Assembly: GCA_963932465.1 (NCBI GenBank)
Contig: OZ010795.1
Span: 474,972,806 to 475,036,805 of the forward strand
DNA from: Maratus speciosus
Taxonomy: Eukaryota > Arthropoda > Arachnida > Araneae > Salticidae
Reading direction: 5' to 3'
Length of the DNA stretch: 64,000 nt
A model generated the notes under the pieces. The model did no database searches, was not told the origin of the DNA, and saw nothing but the letters and a program-made list of their open reading frames with translations. Positions 21,789 to 33,580 of this stretch are shown here, piece by piece. A program made the translations under genes and the position numbers. How positions within the stretch are numbered: the stretch's first letter is position 1; every line of letters begins with the position of its first letter.

Positions 21789-23365
21789 AGGTGTATCCCA
21801 ACGAAATAAAGCCACCGTAATTGTGTACCGTAACTGGACACAAAAGAAACAAATAAGGACAAAACAAATATATTAAGAAAGTCTATATAGAAATACATAT
21901 TTACAAGGAATAACTCACTCCCTGTTCCACCTGGGCAGGAGAAAAGGGTGAATGTGTAAAAGAAGAGGGGGAAAAAGTGTCCCGCCGAAATAAAGCCACT
22001 GCCAATATTAGTATTTATTGGTAACTTCTGACATTCGAGCTGCTGCAGTTCAACATGTTTATGACTCCAGGACGTTGTCAAATACTTGTTCTGTGCCAGT
22101 CGAACTTTGTATAGACTTTAGAAGGTTGTATTTTCTGTTTCTCTTGCAGCATTGCAATGGGAAAGAAAACCCATCTATCAAAGTTCGAGAAAGGAGAGAT
22201 AACAGCTTTCAAGGAACAAGGTCTTTTATATAGACCAATATCTAAGCAAATCAAACGATCTAAAACCGTAATAGACAATTTTGTAAATCAGGACAATGCG
22301 TACAGGCACAAAAAAGGAGGTGTACATGCAGAAAAATGACTTACAGGCAGAAAAGAGAAGTTTTGCGTCGTCTTTCACGAGGTGGTATTTCCCTAAAACA
22401 GTTGGCCAAAGAGGATAACATCCCTGTGACAAAATCAACCCTTTTACGAATTGAAAACGTACAAGCAACTTGTGATATGAGAAAAGGAAACAGCAGCCCA
22501 TGTTGAAAGCAATCTACATACAAAGGAGATTCATTTAGGCCAAATATGATCAAACCTGGAAACACCAATGGCATCGTTTTATAGTCTCAGACGAGAAAAA
22601 AATTAATTTCGATGGGCCAGACGGCCTTGCTCTCTATTGGTATGACATGAGGAAAGAAGAGGAAATTTTCTCCAAAAGACAGCAAGATGGAGGCTCATTA
22701 ATGGTGTGGGGAGGCTTCGGCTATGAAGGCAAACATAACCTGGTTTTTCTCTCAGGCCGCATGAAGGCTACCGATTACAAAGAAATGCTAGTAAACCATT
22801 TACTGCTATTTGCAAAGAGAATTGGTGGACTAAGTTGGATTTTCCAGCAGGACAAGACCTCCATTCTCTTTGCAAAATCCTCCTGGAAAGGGATTTGGGA
22901 TAATCGGGTGCATGCCATGGAATGCCCTGCCCTTTCCCCCTGATTTCAATCCCCAAGAAAACGTGTGAGGTATCATCAGTAGAGCTGTATATGCCAATGG
23001 CAGACAGTTTCAGTCTGTGGCAAAATTGAAGGTCGTTATCATTGAAGCGTGGGAGAATATTGATGCTACTGTCCTCCAAGGATTAGTAAATGGTATGTCA
23101 CATCGTATATTCCAAGTCATATATAACCATGGCGGATATATTTTCTATAAACAGTAGTGGCTTTATTTCGGCGGGACACTTTTCCCTCCCCTTTTTTTAC
23201 AAATTCATTTTTTTCCTGCCCATGTAAGGCAGAAAGTGAGTTACTCCTTGTAAATATGTATTTGTATACAGACTTTCTTAAAGTATTTGTGTCGTTATTA
23301 TTGATTTTTTTCGTGCCCAATTACAGCACACAATCACGGTGGCTTTATTTCGGTGGGACACACCT
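21789..23365 (+). mobile_element. Tc3-like transposon
   Basis: Flanked by TA (21787-21788, 23366-23367). Terminal repeats of about 210 bp contain two copies of a GTCCCRCCGAAATAAAGCCA-type motif per end. The outer copies are at about 21791-21815 and 23340-23362, the inner at about 21979-22002 and 23156-23180. This is the IR/DR layout known from several Tc1-superfamily elements, where it is usually read as double transposase binding. The transposase inside is broken. Confidence 0.93.
22157..23157 (+). pseudogene. Tc3-like transposase pseudogene
   Basis: Starts MGKKTHLSKFEKGEITAFKE (N-terminal helix-turn-helix, with RSKTVIDNF following), then breaks at 22339. Catalytic-domain blocks: FIVSDEKKINFDGPDG (first Asp), SKRQQDGGSLMVWGGF, WIFQQD (second Asp, though the usual NAPIH that follows is altered), then a frame change to PPDFNPQENV. 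The C-terminus reads AVYANGRQF, EAWENID and YNHGGYIFYKQ before TAG. At least three disruptions make it inactive. Order and motifs are those of Tc3-type DDE transposases. Confidence 0.93.
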
Positions 23366-23523
23366 TAAACAGCAATTGCTAAATGTGGATTTTTATCGAG
23401 TTATGTGTTTTTTAGCTCACAGACCATCAAAGATAGAGAGATAATGTGCCCACAGTTTCTATATGTCTTGGTCACGGCCAAACTCGATTCTTCCTTTCCT
23501 TATCCCCAAGCCGTTGGACATTC

Positions 23524-25688
23524 ACCCAGTGGCAGAAAGTTTTGTAGCTGTCTGCGACAAGCTTTTAAAATCTGATAATCTGTCTGCAAATTTTGCATGT
23601 CATTTTAATGAATAAATAATAAATTAAGCTAGGAATTTTTTATCGTTCTATTTAAAACATGGTAAGCATGATGCATTCTCATTAATTTTCCTTATAACAT
23701 TTCATCATCTAACTTCTTGTAGAATTTCTAAAGTGTGAAGGATAAGCAGAACCACACATAGGCAATAACGATGCCTTTAAAAACCTTCGGAAGCTTCAGA
23801 GGCCTCTAGCGCAAAAAGCGAGTTTATTCTAAAACCCCTCAATGGCCTTTTGAGGAAATTATTTTTTTTTTTTTAATTCTTTGGTGAAATTCACGTTTTT
23901 TCCATGGCTTTTTGACGAATTTATCGTTTTTTCCGCAATTTTTCGACAAAATTTGCATTTTTCTCGTGATTTCTTGACAAAATTCGAATTTTTCTTTTCT
24001 GCGTCTTTTGAGGAAATTATTTTTTTTTGTAATTCTTTGGTGAAATTCACGTTTTATCCATTGCTTTTTGACAAATTTCGCGTTTTTCCCGCAATTTTTG
24101 GATGAAATTTGCAGATTTTTTTCCTCCTTGCGATCTTTTGACAATATTCGCGTTTTTTCCACACTCCTATGACGAAATTCGCGTTTGTTCCACGATCCTT
24201 TGACGAAATTCGTTCTTTTCCACGATCCTTTGATGAAATTTGCGTTTTTTCATGATCCTCCGACGTAATTCGCATTTTCCGCGATCTTTTGATGAAATTT
24301 GCATTGTGTCCTCGATCCTGTGACGAAATTTGCGTTTTGTTCGCGATCCTTTGATGAAATTTGCGTTTTGTTCGCGATCCTTTCACAAAATTCGCGTTTC
24401 TTTCGCGATCCTTTCACGATCCTTTGACGAAATTTGCGTTTGTTTCACGATCCTTTTCCAAAATTCGCGCTTCTTATGCAATTTTTTTTACAGAAATTCA
24501 CGCTTTTACGCGATCTTTTGCCGAAATTCGCACTTTTTACGCGATCTTTTGCCGAAATTCGCGCTTTTTAAGCGATCTTTTGCCAAAATTCACGCAATTC
24601 ATCCGATCTTTTGCTGAAATTCACATTTTACGCGATCTTTTGCCGAAATTCACGCTTTTTACGCGATCGTTTGACGAAATTCACACTTTTTACGCGATCT
24701 TTTGCCAAAATTCACGTTTTTTACCCGATCTTTTGCCAAAATTCACGCCTTTAACCCGATCTTTTGCCAAAATTCACGCCTTTAACCCGATCTTTTGCTG
24801 AAATTAAAGCTTTTAACGCGATCTTTTGCTGAAATTCACACTTTTTACGCGATCTTTTGCTGATATTCACGCCATTAACACGATCTTTTGCTGAAATTTG
24901 CGCTTTTTATGCGATCTTTTTTCGAAATTCGCGCTTTTTATGCGATTTTTTTACAGAAATTCACGCTTTTTACGCGATCTTTTGCCGAAATTCGCGCTTT
25001 TTAAGCGATCTTTTGCCGAAATTCGCGCTTTTTAAGCGATCTTTTGCCGAAATTCGCGCTTTTTAAGCGATCTTTTGCCAACATTCACGCCTTTCATCCG
25101 ATCTTTTTCCAAAATTCACGCCTTTCACTCGATCTTTTGCCGAAATTAAAGTTTTTAACGCGATCTTTTGCTGAAATTCACATTTTACGCGATCTTTTGC
25201 CGAAATTCGCGCTTTTTACGCGATCTTTTGCCGAAATTCACGCTTTTACCCAATCTTTTACCAAAATTCAGGCTTTTTACGCGATCTTTTGCCGAAATTC
25301 ACACTTTTTACGAGATCTTTTACCAAAATTCACGTTTTTTACCCGATCTTTTGCCAAAATTCACGCCTTTAACCCGATCTTTTGCTGAAATTAAAGCTTT
25401 TAATGCGATCTTTTGCTGAAATTCACACTTTTTACGCGATCTTTTGCCGATATTCACGCCATTAACACGATCTTTTGCCGAAATTTGCGCTTTTTACGCG
25501 ATCGTTTTTCGAAATTCGCGCTTTTTATAAGATCTTTTGCCGAAATTCGCGCTTTTTACGCGGGAAAACATGTCCGAAAATTGCAGACAATTTTTTTAAT
25601 TGACTTCGTTAGTGCAGACAATGATAGTCCGCAAAAGATTTTTTGTGTCCGCGACTATGTCGCCGTGTCGCGGTGTTTCTGCCACTGG
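23524..25688. mobile_element. hAT-like element filled with a minisatellite
   Basis: Perfect 8-bp duplication GGACATTC at 23516-23523 and 25689-25696. Ends CCAGTGGCAGAAA and its complement are inverted over 13 bp; the left side carries two extra bases before the match. Subterminal TGTCTGC/TGTCCGC motifs occur at both ends. No transposase is present; most of the interior is the 31-bp array. Confidence 0.85.
23850..25565 (+). repeat. 31-bp minisatellite, roughly 55 units
   Basis: The unit is of the form GCTTTTTACGCGATCTTTTG followed by CCGAAATTCGC. Successive GATCTTTTG anchors are 31 bp apart over most of the array. The left 250-600 bp is more diverged (TGACGAAATTCGCG variants, spacing less regular). 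Because 31 is not a multiple of 3 and the unit lacks plus-strand stops, long overlapping frames occur in all three plus frames (24330-25841). They translate to RDLLPKFALFTRSFAEIHAF-like repeats. These frames are by-products of the repeat and not supported as genes. Confidence 0.93.
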
Positions 25689-25696
25689 GGACATTC

Positions 25697-26615
25697 ATAT
25701 AAATTTTTGTTTCTGAAACAGTTGTATGTAATAAAAACCCGAATCGAACGATCGTTCTGGTTTGCAAAAAGACTAAAGTATCATTTTTCATCAACAGATG
25801 ACGGTTGTAGTACATGTTTTACTTTTAGCCGGCATGACTAGCTTTGTTTACAAGTACAACGGATGCAGCTCATCATTTTATCTATCGTAAACAGGTAATT
25901 ATCTTAGACAAATATTTTTTCTTTAATGTCTAAATTAGTGTAATATAATAACAAGTAAGAAAAATCATGCGTACAGCATAGATTATGAAACACTTTCCTA
26001 CACTCCCTGAAAGCTTTAACGAAACTTCGTTACTTAGGGAAATAAGGTAAATAAGATAACTAAGTAAACATTTAAAAATCTGATTTCAGTAGTTACCGCC
26101 CATAGCCAAAATAAGTATTCCAATTCTTTTCAACAGCCCTGTATTCTATCTGTATGTTGATATATATACTATATAATGGGAAATTTAGTTTAGCAAGAAA
26201 ATGCATAACAGGGTGAAATTCATCTTTCAGCAATTTATACTAATAGATGGAAACATACTTGAATACTTTTGTACAGCCCTGTAGTTTACCAAGTACCTTT
26301 GTTATAAGCCACTATTTAGCTAAAATTTAATTCAAACTAAAACACGCTTAAAACTACTGAAATTACATTTCCAGAAATTATCACCCATAGACGGCCATGT
26401 GTCCAACTCTTTGCGTGGCCTGTATATCATTTTATCTATATTCTACAAATATTTCTTAGTACACTAAATTCAGTTTAGCATAAAAATGCCTTTAAAACCC
26501 ACCTTTAAGCAATTTATGCTCATACTCAGTAACCTTTACGAATTCATTTCTGTAGCTCTGTATATGAACTATAGCATTTATACGCACTTTATAGTATGCA
26601 TAAATATAGTGAACA
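25697..26615. other. No gene recognised
   Basis: AT-rich. Several short stretches repeat the theme GTA(C/T)A(G/T)C(C/T)CTGTA, as in 26135-26150, 26272-26284 and 26400-26430, suggesting an old, diverged tandem structure of about 130 bp. Confidence 0.35.
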
Positions 26616-27740
26616 AGTAGGTAAGTGTGATCACAGATCGCACAGAGGGTTTCGTTTAATATTCCTTTCAAAACACTTTATCTTTTTGAAAAATCTGTTA
26701 GTTCCACATTTCGCAACCAGGAACGCACTCTATCCGAACGAAACTCCGTTTTATATACAAACCGTAGATATATTAGTCGAGGGGATTGGGCCGATAGCAC
26801 CCGAGATAAGTAGGCGCCCTTGGCGATAAAAAGTGGAACTAAAATATGTAAGGCTATGGTGCATAATATGAAAGAATGGTCAAAGGGGTGTCGGCAAAAT
26901 TTGGAAAAGTGCTCCCCGGGTGAAAAGGGCGGAGGTTAGAAAAATTGCTTAAAATACACAAGTTAGAGCCCGGAGGAGTAAATAATATAAGACGTTTTGA
27001 AAATTTTATGATTTGCCGCGTGGTTTGAGGTATTCAGCTATACGTATGCAAAAATTCATGTCTCCAACTTAATTAGGGGCTCCCTTAGAAAGAATTGCTT
27101 AAAATACATATGTGGTAGCTCAAATGGTTAAACGTAAGACTTTTTCAAGATTTTATGATTTGTTGCCTGGCCTCAGGTGTTCTGCTATAAGTATGCAAAA
27201 TTTCAAATCTCCAATTTAATAAGGGGTTCAGTTAGAAAGAATTGCTTAAAATACGCATGTGGGAGCCCAAAGGGTTAAATGTACGATTTTTTCAAAATTT
27301 TATGATTTGTCGTATAATATTGGTGTTCAGCTATAAGTATGCCAAATTTCACGCCTTCAACCTAAATAGGGGATCACTTAGAAAGAATTGTTTAAAATAC
27401 ACATGTGGGAGCCCAAAGGGTTAAATGTACGACTTTTCCAAACTTTTATGGTTTGTCGTTTGATGTGAGGTGTTCAGCTATAATTATGCAAAATTTCACG
27501 CCTCCAACCTAAATAGAAGCTCACTTAGAAAGAATTGTTTAAAATACACATGTGAGAGCCCAAAGGGATAAATATCGACTTTTTCAAAATTTTATGATTT
27601 GTCGTATGATGTGTGGTGTTCAGCTATAAGTATGCAAAATTTCAAGTCTCCAACATGTATAGTAACGGGCTATGTGACAGACGGACGGACGGACAGACAG
27701 ACAGACAGGGGCGAGACGAATAGGGTTTCATAAGATGAAC
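26616..27740 (-). repeat. Family A, inverted copy with array and GACGGACA tail
   Basis: Reverse complement of 281-2245: core at 26616-26935, then about five array units spaced about 146 bp (anchor AAAATACACATGTGGGAG). The end corresponds to TATACATGTTGGAGACTTG at 310-330. It continues past the point where the left copy diverges into (GACGGACA)-type repeats at 27675-27705 and AGGGTTTCATAAGATGAACG. Confidence 0.85.
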
Positions 27741-28304
27741 GAAACCCTAAAAAAAGGTCATATAATTAAAAGTGCATTTCGAGCAATCATTACTAATATA
27801 CAGTAATTCGGATACAATATAGTATCTGAAATCTTTTCAAATACACCGCAAACAATTTCCCCTATACCATTGTGAACGGAATTCTTTTGTGTGGCCCTGT
27901 AAATGAATAATAACTATTCTTTGCACCGCATATTCAACAGAATGCATATTTTAGTGGGCTTCATAAATGAATATCGATTTTACTATGTTTGAAGGAGTGT
28001 AACACCACTAAAAATCATTTGAAACGATTTTTCCCCATTGGTCGTAATGTAACGGAAAACTTTTGACTGTCCCTGCAAATGAACTAAACATGCTACAAAC
28101 TTAATTCCAATAGGGATCGTGCTATGGTAGAGGTCACTAACCTCCAAAATTTTCAGAACGATCCGAGTATATTTACGAGAGTTAGAGCGCGGACAGACGG
28201 ACAGACAAACCGAAGTCATAAACACTTTTCAACTTTGTTGATAAGTGTTAAAAAACATTAATTATACACTATTTAAGTTGCTCGTAGGACTCAAGATTTC
28301 GTTA
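27741..28304. other. Repeat-derived spacer
   Basis: At 28010-28220 it contains TTTTGACTGTCCCTG and a GACGGACAGAC tract, elements shared with the 173-bp array at 35040-35870. No gene seen. Confidence 0.45.
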
Positions 28305-30108
28305 CCCGCACGATCGTGCGACTTGGGCGTTACGTTAGTCAGTGCTACTGTAAAGGTGAGAGCTTTCTCAATGTTCATTTTGTTTTCTATTTCAATAATT
28401 TTGGTGACAGCCAGAATAAAAACGAAGCATGTTGTTATATAATTAGTGCCATATTATTTTTTTATGTGTTGTCATGGATGAATTATTTTTTTCTTTTTTT
28501 TCAATTAATTTGTAATTTTTTTTTTTCAATTAATAAAATTTTCTACAGTCGGACTTCTATTTAACGAACCTCTATTTTGCGAATTTCTCTATTTTACGAA
28601 CTTTTCCTTGGGACCAAGAACATTTCGCGAATTTCTTCGTAAAATAACCTCCAAATAGCGAAGTCCATTCTCTATTTAACGAACTTTTTCTAGGGATCTA
28701 AATTTTTTTTTCTCCCTCTTTGTCAAAATATTACTGGACATTTCAAACTTATTCTTTCTTTTAACACATTTTATGATGATCAATGAACATGAACAGGTCT
28801 TACCAGGCACCTAACTCACCGAGAGCAGTAAAATTGCTGTGATTCTTTGCTTTTCATCCAAGAAGTGCCTGCCTCGTGTCCTTTAAGGCTGTTCTCAAAT
28901 CGAAAAGGGCAACTTTCTGACATAAGTTGTAATTTGTTTTTGTTCGAAAATGCATGAAACTAGTGTTAGCAATATTTAATCTTTGCTATCATAAAATTTG
29001 CGTGATGTTCGATTTTTATCCTCAAAATTAATTATCTATTTCTCAATATAAAAAGCATAGGTAAGATAAATTGGGCTTATCTTATATTTATGTATATCCT
29101 TTTGACATCTGGTATTTTTCCTCCGGATAGGGTAAATGAATCTATATCTTCTTCCTGTATTTCTTATTTATTCCGTATATGCGACTGATGGTCTGGACTT
29201 AATGTTGTTTAAAAAGACGCATATTTTGAGTGTCTTGTGAAGTTAAATTAGTGCCGAAAACTTATAAATAGGAAAGTAAAATTACATTTAATAAGAGCTT
29301 TAAGACATACATCTCTCAGTTTGAGAGTTTGAGTTACAACTGGAAGTAGAGAAAAAATACATGAATAAAATATTATTCAATAAAGAAACAGGAAATTAAT
29401 CCCATAAATCAGCATAACAAATAATTTGTATCAGTATTTATATTTACGGTAATTTAAAATTAGAGTTAATAAATGTCTTATAGTTCTTGAGTATTGCAAA
29501 AATGTTTATAATAAAATATCTGTTTACGATTGTGCAATCACTTTTCAACTTCACTTCCTTCTTTCAGATCATAAACACTTTCGATAATTACTTTTGTAAA
29601 TCACATTTGACACATGAAAAACAATTTACTTCGCTTGATTATTTTAATGTCCTTGTTTGGAGATTATATTTCACAATATATCTGTCAACAACTAGATGGT
29701 GTTGTTATTCAGAAACTATGAAATTGATCTTTTTTTTCCATTTTTTGCCAACGCAATAGATTTTTCAGAGGATAGTGTCATAGTGGGCGTTTTGAACCGA
29801 ATGTCCGCGCGAAGGGAGAAAGAGCACTCAAAAGCGGGCGAAAAACGTGTTTGTCACGTGATTTTAATGGCTTATAACTTAATGGGTAATTGATTGATCA
29901 AAAAATGGAAAAAAAAACACAGTTCAATTCCAAATCGCTACCATGGCTAGGCTTTCCAATTTTATACCTTTCCGTTAAAAAATGAATTTGTAAATGTGTC
30001 GAAACATTTAGCGCTTGTCGAGCAGAGCAGTTAAGAACAGCCTTAACTAGAGTCTGTCGTTTTCTAGATCCTTCAGTCGTACTGGTATTCGTTTTTTTTA
30101 GCTCGAAA

Positions 30109-30246
30109 ATGTCATATCGAAAGTGCTTCTCATAAAAGAAAAAAAAAATCTTGATGAAGTGGATAAAGGCGTGAAGAAAAAGAATATTGCTTTAAAATTT
30201 GATATTCCTCCAAACAGCTTATCGACCATAATAAAAAATCGTGATT
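30109..30246 (+). pseudogene. Tigger transposase N-terminus (CENP-B-type HTH)
   Basis: ATG at 30109 reads MSYRKCFS, then TAA and a frameshift. The frame continues with LDEVDKGVKKKNIALKFDIP and SLSTIIKNRD. This is the first helix-turn-helix of pogo/Tigger and CENP-B-like proteins, which binds the TIR. No DDE domain follows. Confidence 0.88.
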
Positions 30247-30779
30247 TTAATGTAAAATTATTTTTTAAACTGAAACTACAATGTATTTTCAGACAATGTT
30301 TTGTTTCATTCTTATTTCCCTTGCAGATTTCTTTTTGATGGGTAAAATATATAACACAAATGGATATCTATTATATATATATAATCCAAACGAAAATTTC
30401 GTTCCGAACGCCGAGATTTCGAGTTCTACCGCATGGATTTTTACGGAACTTATACTGTTAGATAGGTATCGTTCCAGGGAAGGTTTTAAGCTATAAGACA
30501 TCATTCTACCTAGATTGGTTATAGAATTGGTACGGAAAATTCTATTATTTTGGACTTTGTTACTTCATATTTCCTTAAATAACTGGGCTCCTATTGGTCG
30601 TAGAGCTTAGATCTCGCGCCAAAAGTAGCTCCGAAACACCCAAGCAAACTTTTCCCCGCGATTATTTTGCCGTCTTCCGATTTCCTCTAACTCTATTAGG
30701 GGCCCGCGTAGGACCCCTTTAAAATATTTTTCGTAGTAATTTCAGCAATTATCTTAAATTATTGGTTAAGACCGCCACC

Positions 30780-30910
30780 CTCCCGATTCATGTATCTACG
30801 GAAAGGTTGTATGAAGGAGTTTCGTTCAGATACGCTTTCGTTGAGAATAGAGTGCGCTCCCTGGTGGTGGAATGTGGAACTAACATAACGCGATATTGTT
30901 AAAATTAGGA
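30780..30910 (+). repeat. Family A core fragment (third copy)
   Basis: Contains GGAGTTTCGTTCAGATA, TTGAGAATAGAGTGCGC and GGAATGTGGAACTAACA, matching 2075-2155. No 147-bp array accompanies it. Confidence 0.75.
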
Positions 30911-32997
30911 AATCTAACAATGCGATCTGTTTTAAGCTTTGAGATAGTTCATAACACATAATCTATTATCTATTCTATTCTATATATATAAAATCTATTA
31001 TCTATTATCTATTCTATTATCTATTATCTATATAAAATCCAAACGGAAATTTCGTTCCGAACGCCTAGATTTCGAGTTCTACTGCATGGATTTTTACGGA
31101 ACCTATACCGTTAGATAGGTATTGTTTCAGGGAAGGATTTAAGCTATAACGCGTTATTCTACCTATATTAGTTTTAGAATTATGACGGAAAATTCTGTTA
31201 TTTTGGGCGATAAGGTTACCATTTTATTTCTTGGCGAAATTCATCGTTGATAAAAAAAAAATTGAAACGGCTATTAAACCTCGAAAAATAAAAGAAAAAC
31301 TGTTACTAATTTTATTTAAATGAAAAAAAAAAAAAAAGAAAAAAAGAAGAAGAAAATCCGTTTTAATGAGTGATAATATTGAAAAACGGAAACATTTAAT
31401 CAAAACCTGAAAGAAATATTTGTAATGCTTAAAAATTAATTTAAAAAGAAATATTACACTTGATATGCAATATTTGGCTCTTTATCGCTTGCGTTAGATA
31501 TGGAAACGAATCTGAAAATTTGATTAGATGAAATTTTAACGACATTTTCTCTCTGTTCTGTTCTTTTCTTTTTTTTTTTATATCTAACTGTCCCATCACG
31601 TGACTTATAGAAGAAACAAACAGATGTAATTGTGAGTCACATGTGTAATTACTATTTGTTTCTTTACAATTTATTATTTTTCTTTTGTCGCCAAACAATG
31701 TGATTTTAAGCCAAAAATGCATAAGCGTGACATTAGCTTGAGGATGTTCTCACAAATGGTGTTTTTGAGTACATTTTCATATTCAATTGTAACTTATATA
31801 GATATCAGTTAATATTTTAAAAATGGAATCGAATACTTAAATTTCAGTGTGAATTTCTGCCACACATACATATTGTAAAATAATTTCATACTTTTTAAAA
31901 TGTTTTTCGCCGTAATTCCTAAAGCATGTGATATTTATAAACTCGAACTCAGATCAACGAATATTACCCATTTTATTTAAGCAAATATTATTTATTTTCT
32001 CAAGTCATATCGCCAATTTCATTTATAGGAAAATTCACAGATTCGAAATCTAGGAAATAAAGATAATTTTTAAGGAAATTTATGTTTTAATACGTTATTA
32101 CTATGGAAAAATTCAACATTTTGAAAAAAAAAAATTACAAATATTTTGTAATTCGTCATTTCTTCTTCGTCTTTCTTCGTACTTTCTCCCCTGTTATGTA
32201 ATATTTCAAATGATATTGGACTAATTTTCGATCATCGATTCACCGCAAAATCGCATATCTAATATAGTATATAAAATAAAGTCTGGATTAGGGGACTAAT
32301 TATCGCACAGCGCAAACTACTGAACCTAAAATCTTGAAAATCGTGGTAAAAATACTTCTTATGACATAAACTTCTGCTAAGAAAGTATTTTCTAAAGTGT
32401 CACCCCTAATGGTTTTTGCACGGGGAGGGGAAAAAAATCGAATATCAAAATTATGCGTCAAATGATAGCATATTTTAATGTAGTTTTGTATGCTGAATCG
32501 AATGCTACCAAATAAATTTTTATAAATCCAACAGTTCATGACACATTTCATATTTTTCTAATTTGGCGGTGTCTTTGAAATCTAAACCTCAAAATATCTA
32601 TCATTACATCCGTTACTCTAGCAACGGAAAAAATTCAAATCAACCCTTTTGGCTAAAAAATAAAAACGGCTCTATGAGTTTGAAATAAAAATGCAAGCAT
32701 CTTAATTTTTTTTTAAAGTAGTGATTTTATGTAAAATAAAAGGGAAAAAATTACTGAGAATTTAGCTTTATAAAACAAAAATGGAAAAGGTACTACTTAG
32801 ATATTCCGTCGACCAAAAATCTATCGTCAAACTATAAGATTAAATGCCAATAATGGTTGATCGTAAATATCAAATTCACTTGAATTTAAACAAACTACAC
32901 GTGTTTACGTCATCAAGTGATTTTAATTTCGACGTTTTATTTGTATTTTTATTAATGTTATACTAATTTATTTGTTATTTCGTTATTTAAAATAAAG

Positions 32998-33580
32998 ATT
33001 ATGTCAATTTATATAATTTGGCGAATGGTTTGGCGATTTATATAATTTGGCGAAATTGGTCGACGGGATAACAAGTAGCACCAATGAAAATATTTAAGTA
33101 TGAAAGCAATGTTTGTATCGACTTAAAAATTATTTTCATATATATAAACTCGGTTTATGGCGTCAGATGCCGTCATCCGAAGAATCTACAAGAGTCTTTT
33201 TCCATTTTTTTCGGTCATAGGTTCCTCAATGAAAGAAATTGGAATTGGAATAATATTGTGCGATTTATAAATTGCTCCTCGATAAGAAGAAAAAATGGGT
33301 ACATTTATAACAACCGTGCGCACATCTCGCTGATAGCATTTTTAAAATTCCCAGTAGCAGTAGTTACATTTTGCGTATGTAAATTAAAAATATTTTTTTT
33401 GCTTTTAATTATGGCATTATTTCCTGTTATTGTTTATCTTTTCACTTTTTTAAATGAAATTAGTATAAGGCATGCATTTTAAATTAAATGAGTGAAAGGT
33501 TTGTGTTTTAAATGAAAATAATAAAATAAGAATATGCTATGAAAACAATCTTTATTGATTTATTACCTGCGCCCGACTGA
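32998..33580 (+). repeat. Dispersed repeat shared with 63085-63540
   Basis: TTTGGCGAA motifs at the start; a shared end containing TTACCTGCGCCCGACTGACA (33563-33582) corresponds to CACCTGTGCCCGACTAACG near 63500. The 132-aa frame 33084-33482 lies in it, is Phe/Ile-rich with no motif, and has no open counterpart in the other copy. Confidence 0.5.

Noticed and set aside
23850..25565. CRISPR array
   Set aside because: Units are contiguous 31-bp copies without unique spacers, in a eukaryotic transposon.
24361..25841. Overlapping repeat ORFs as a repetitive protein gene
   Set aside because: Openness occurs in three frames at once and stems from the unit; no start context, introns or homology.
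33084..33482. 132-aa ORF
   Set aside because: Lies in a dispersed repeat; the partner copy at 63085-63540 has no corresponding frame.
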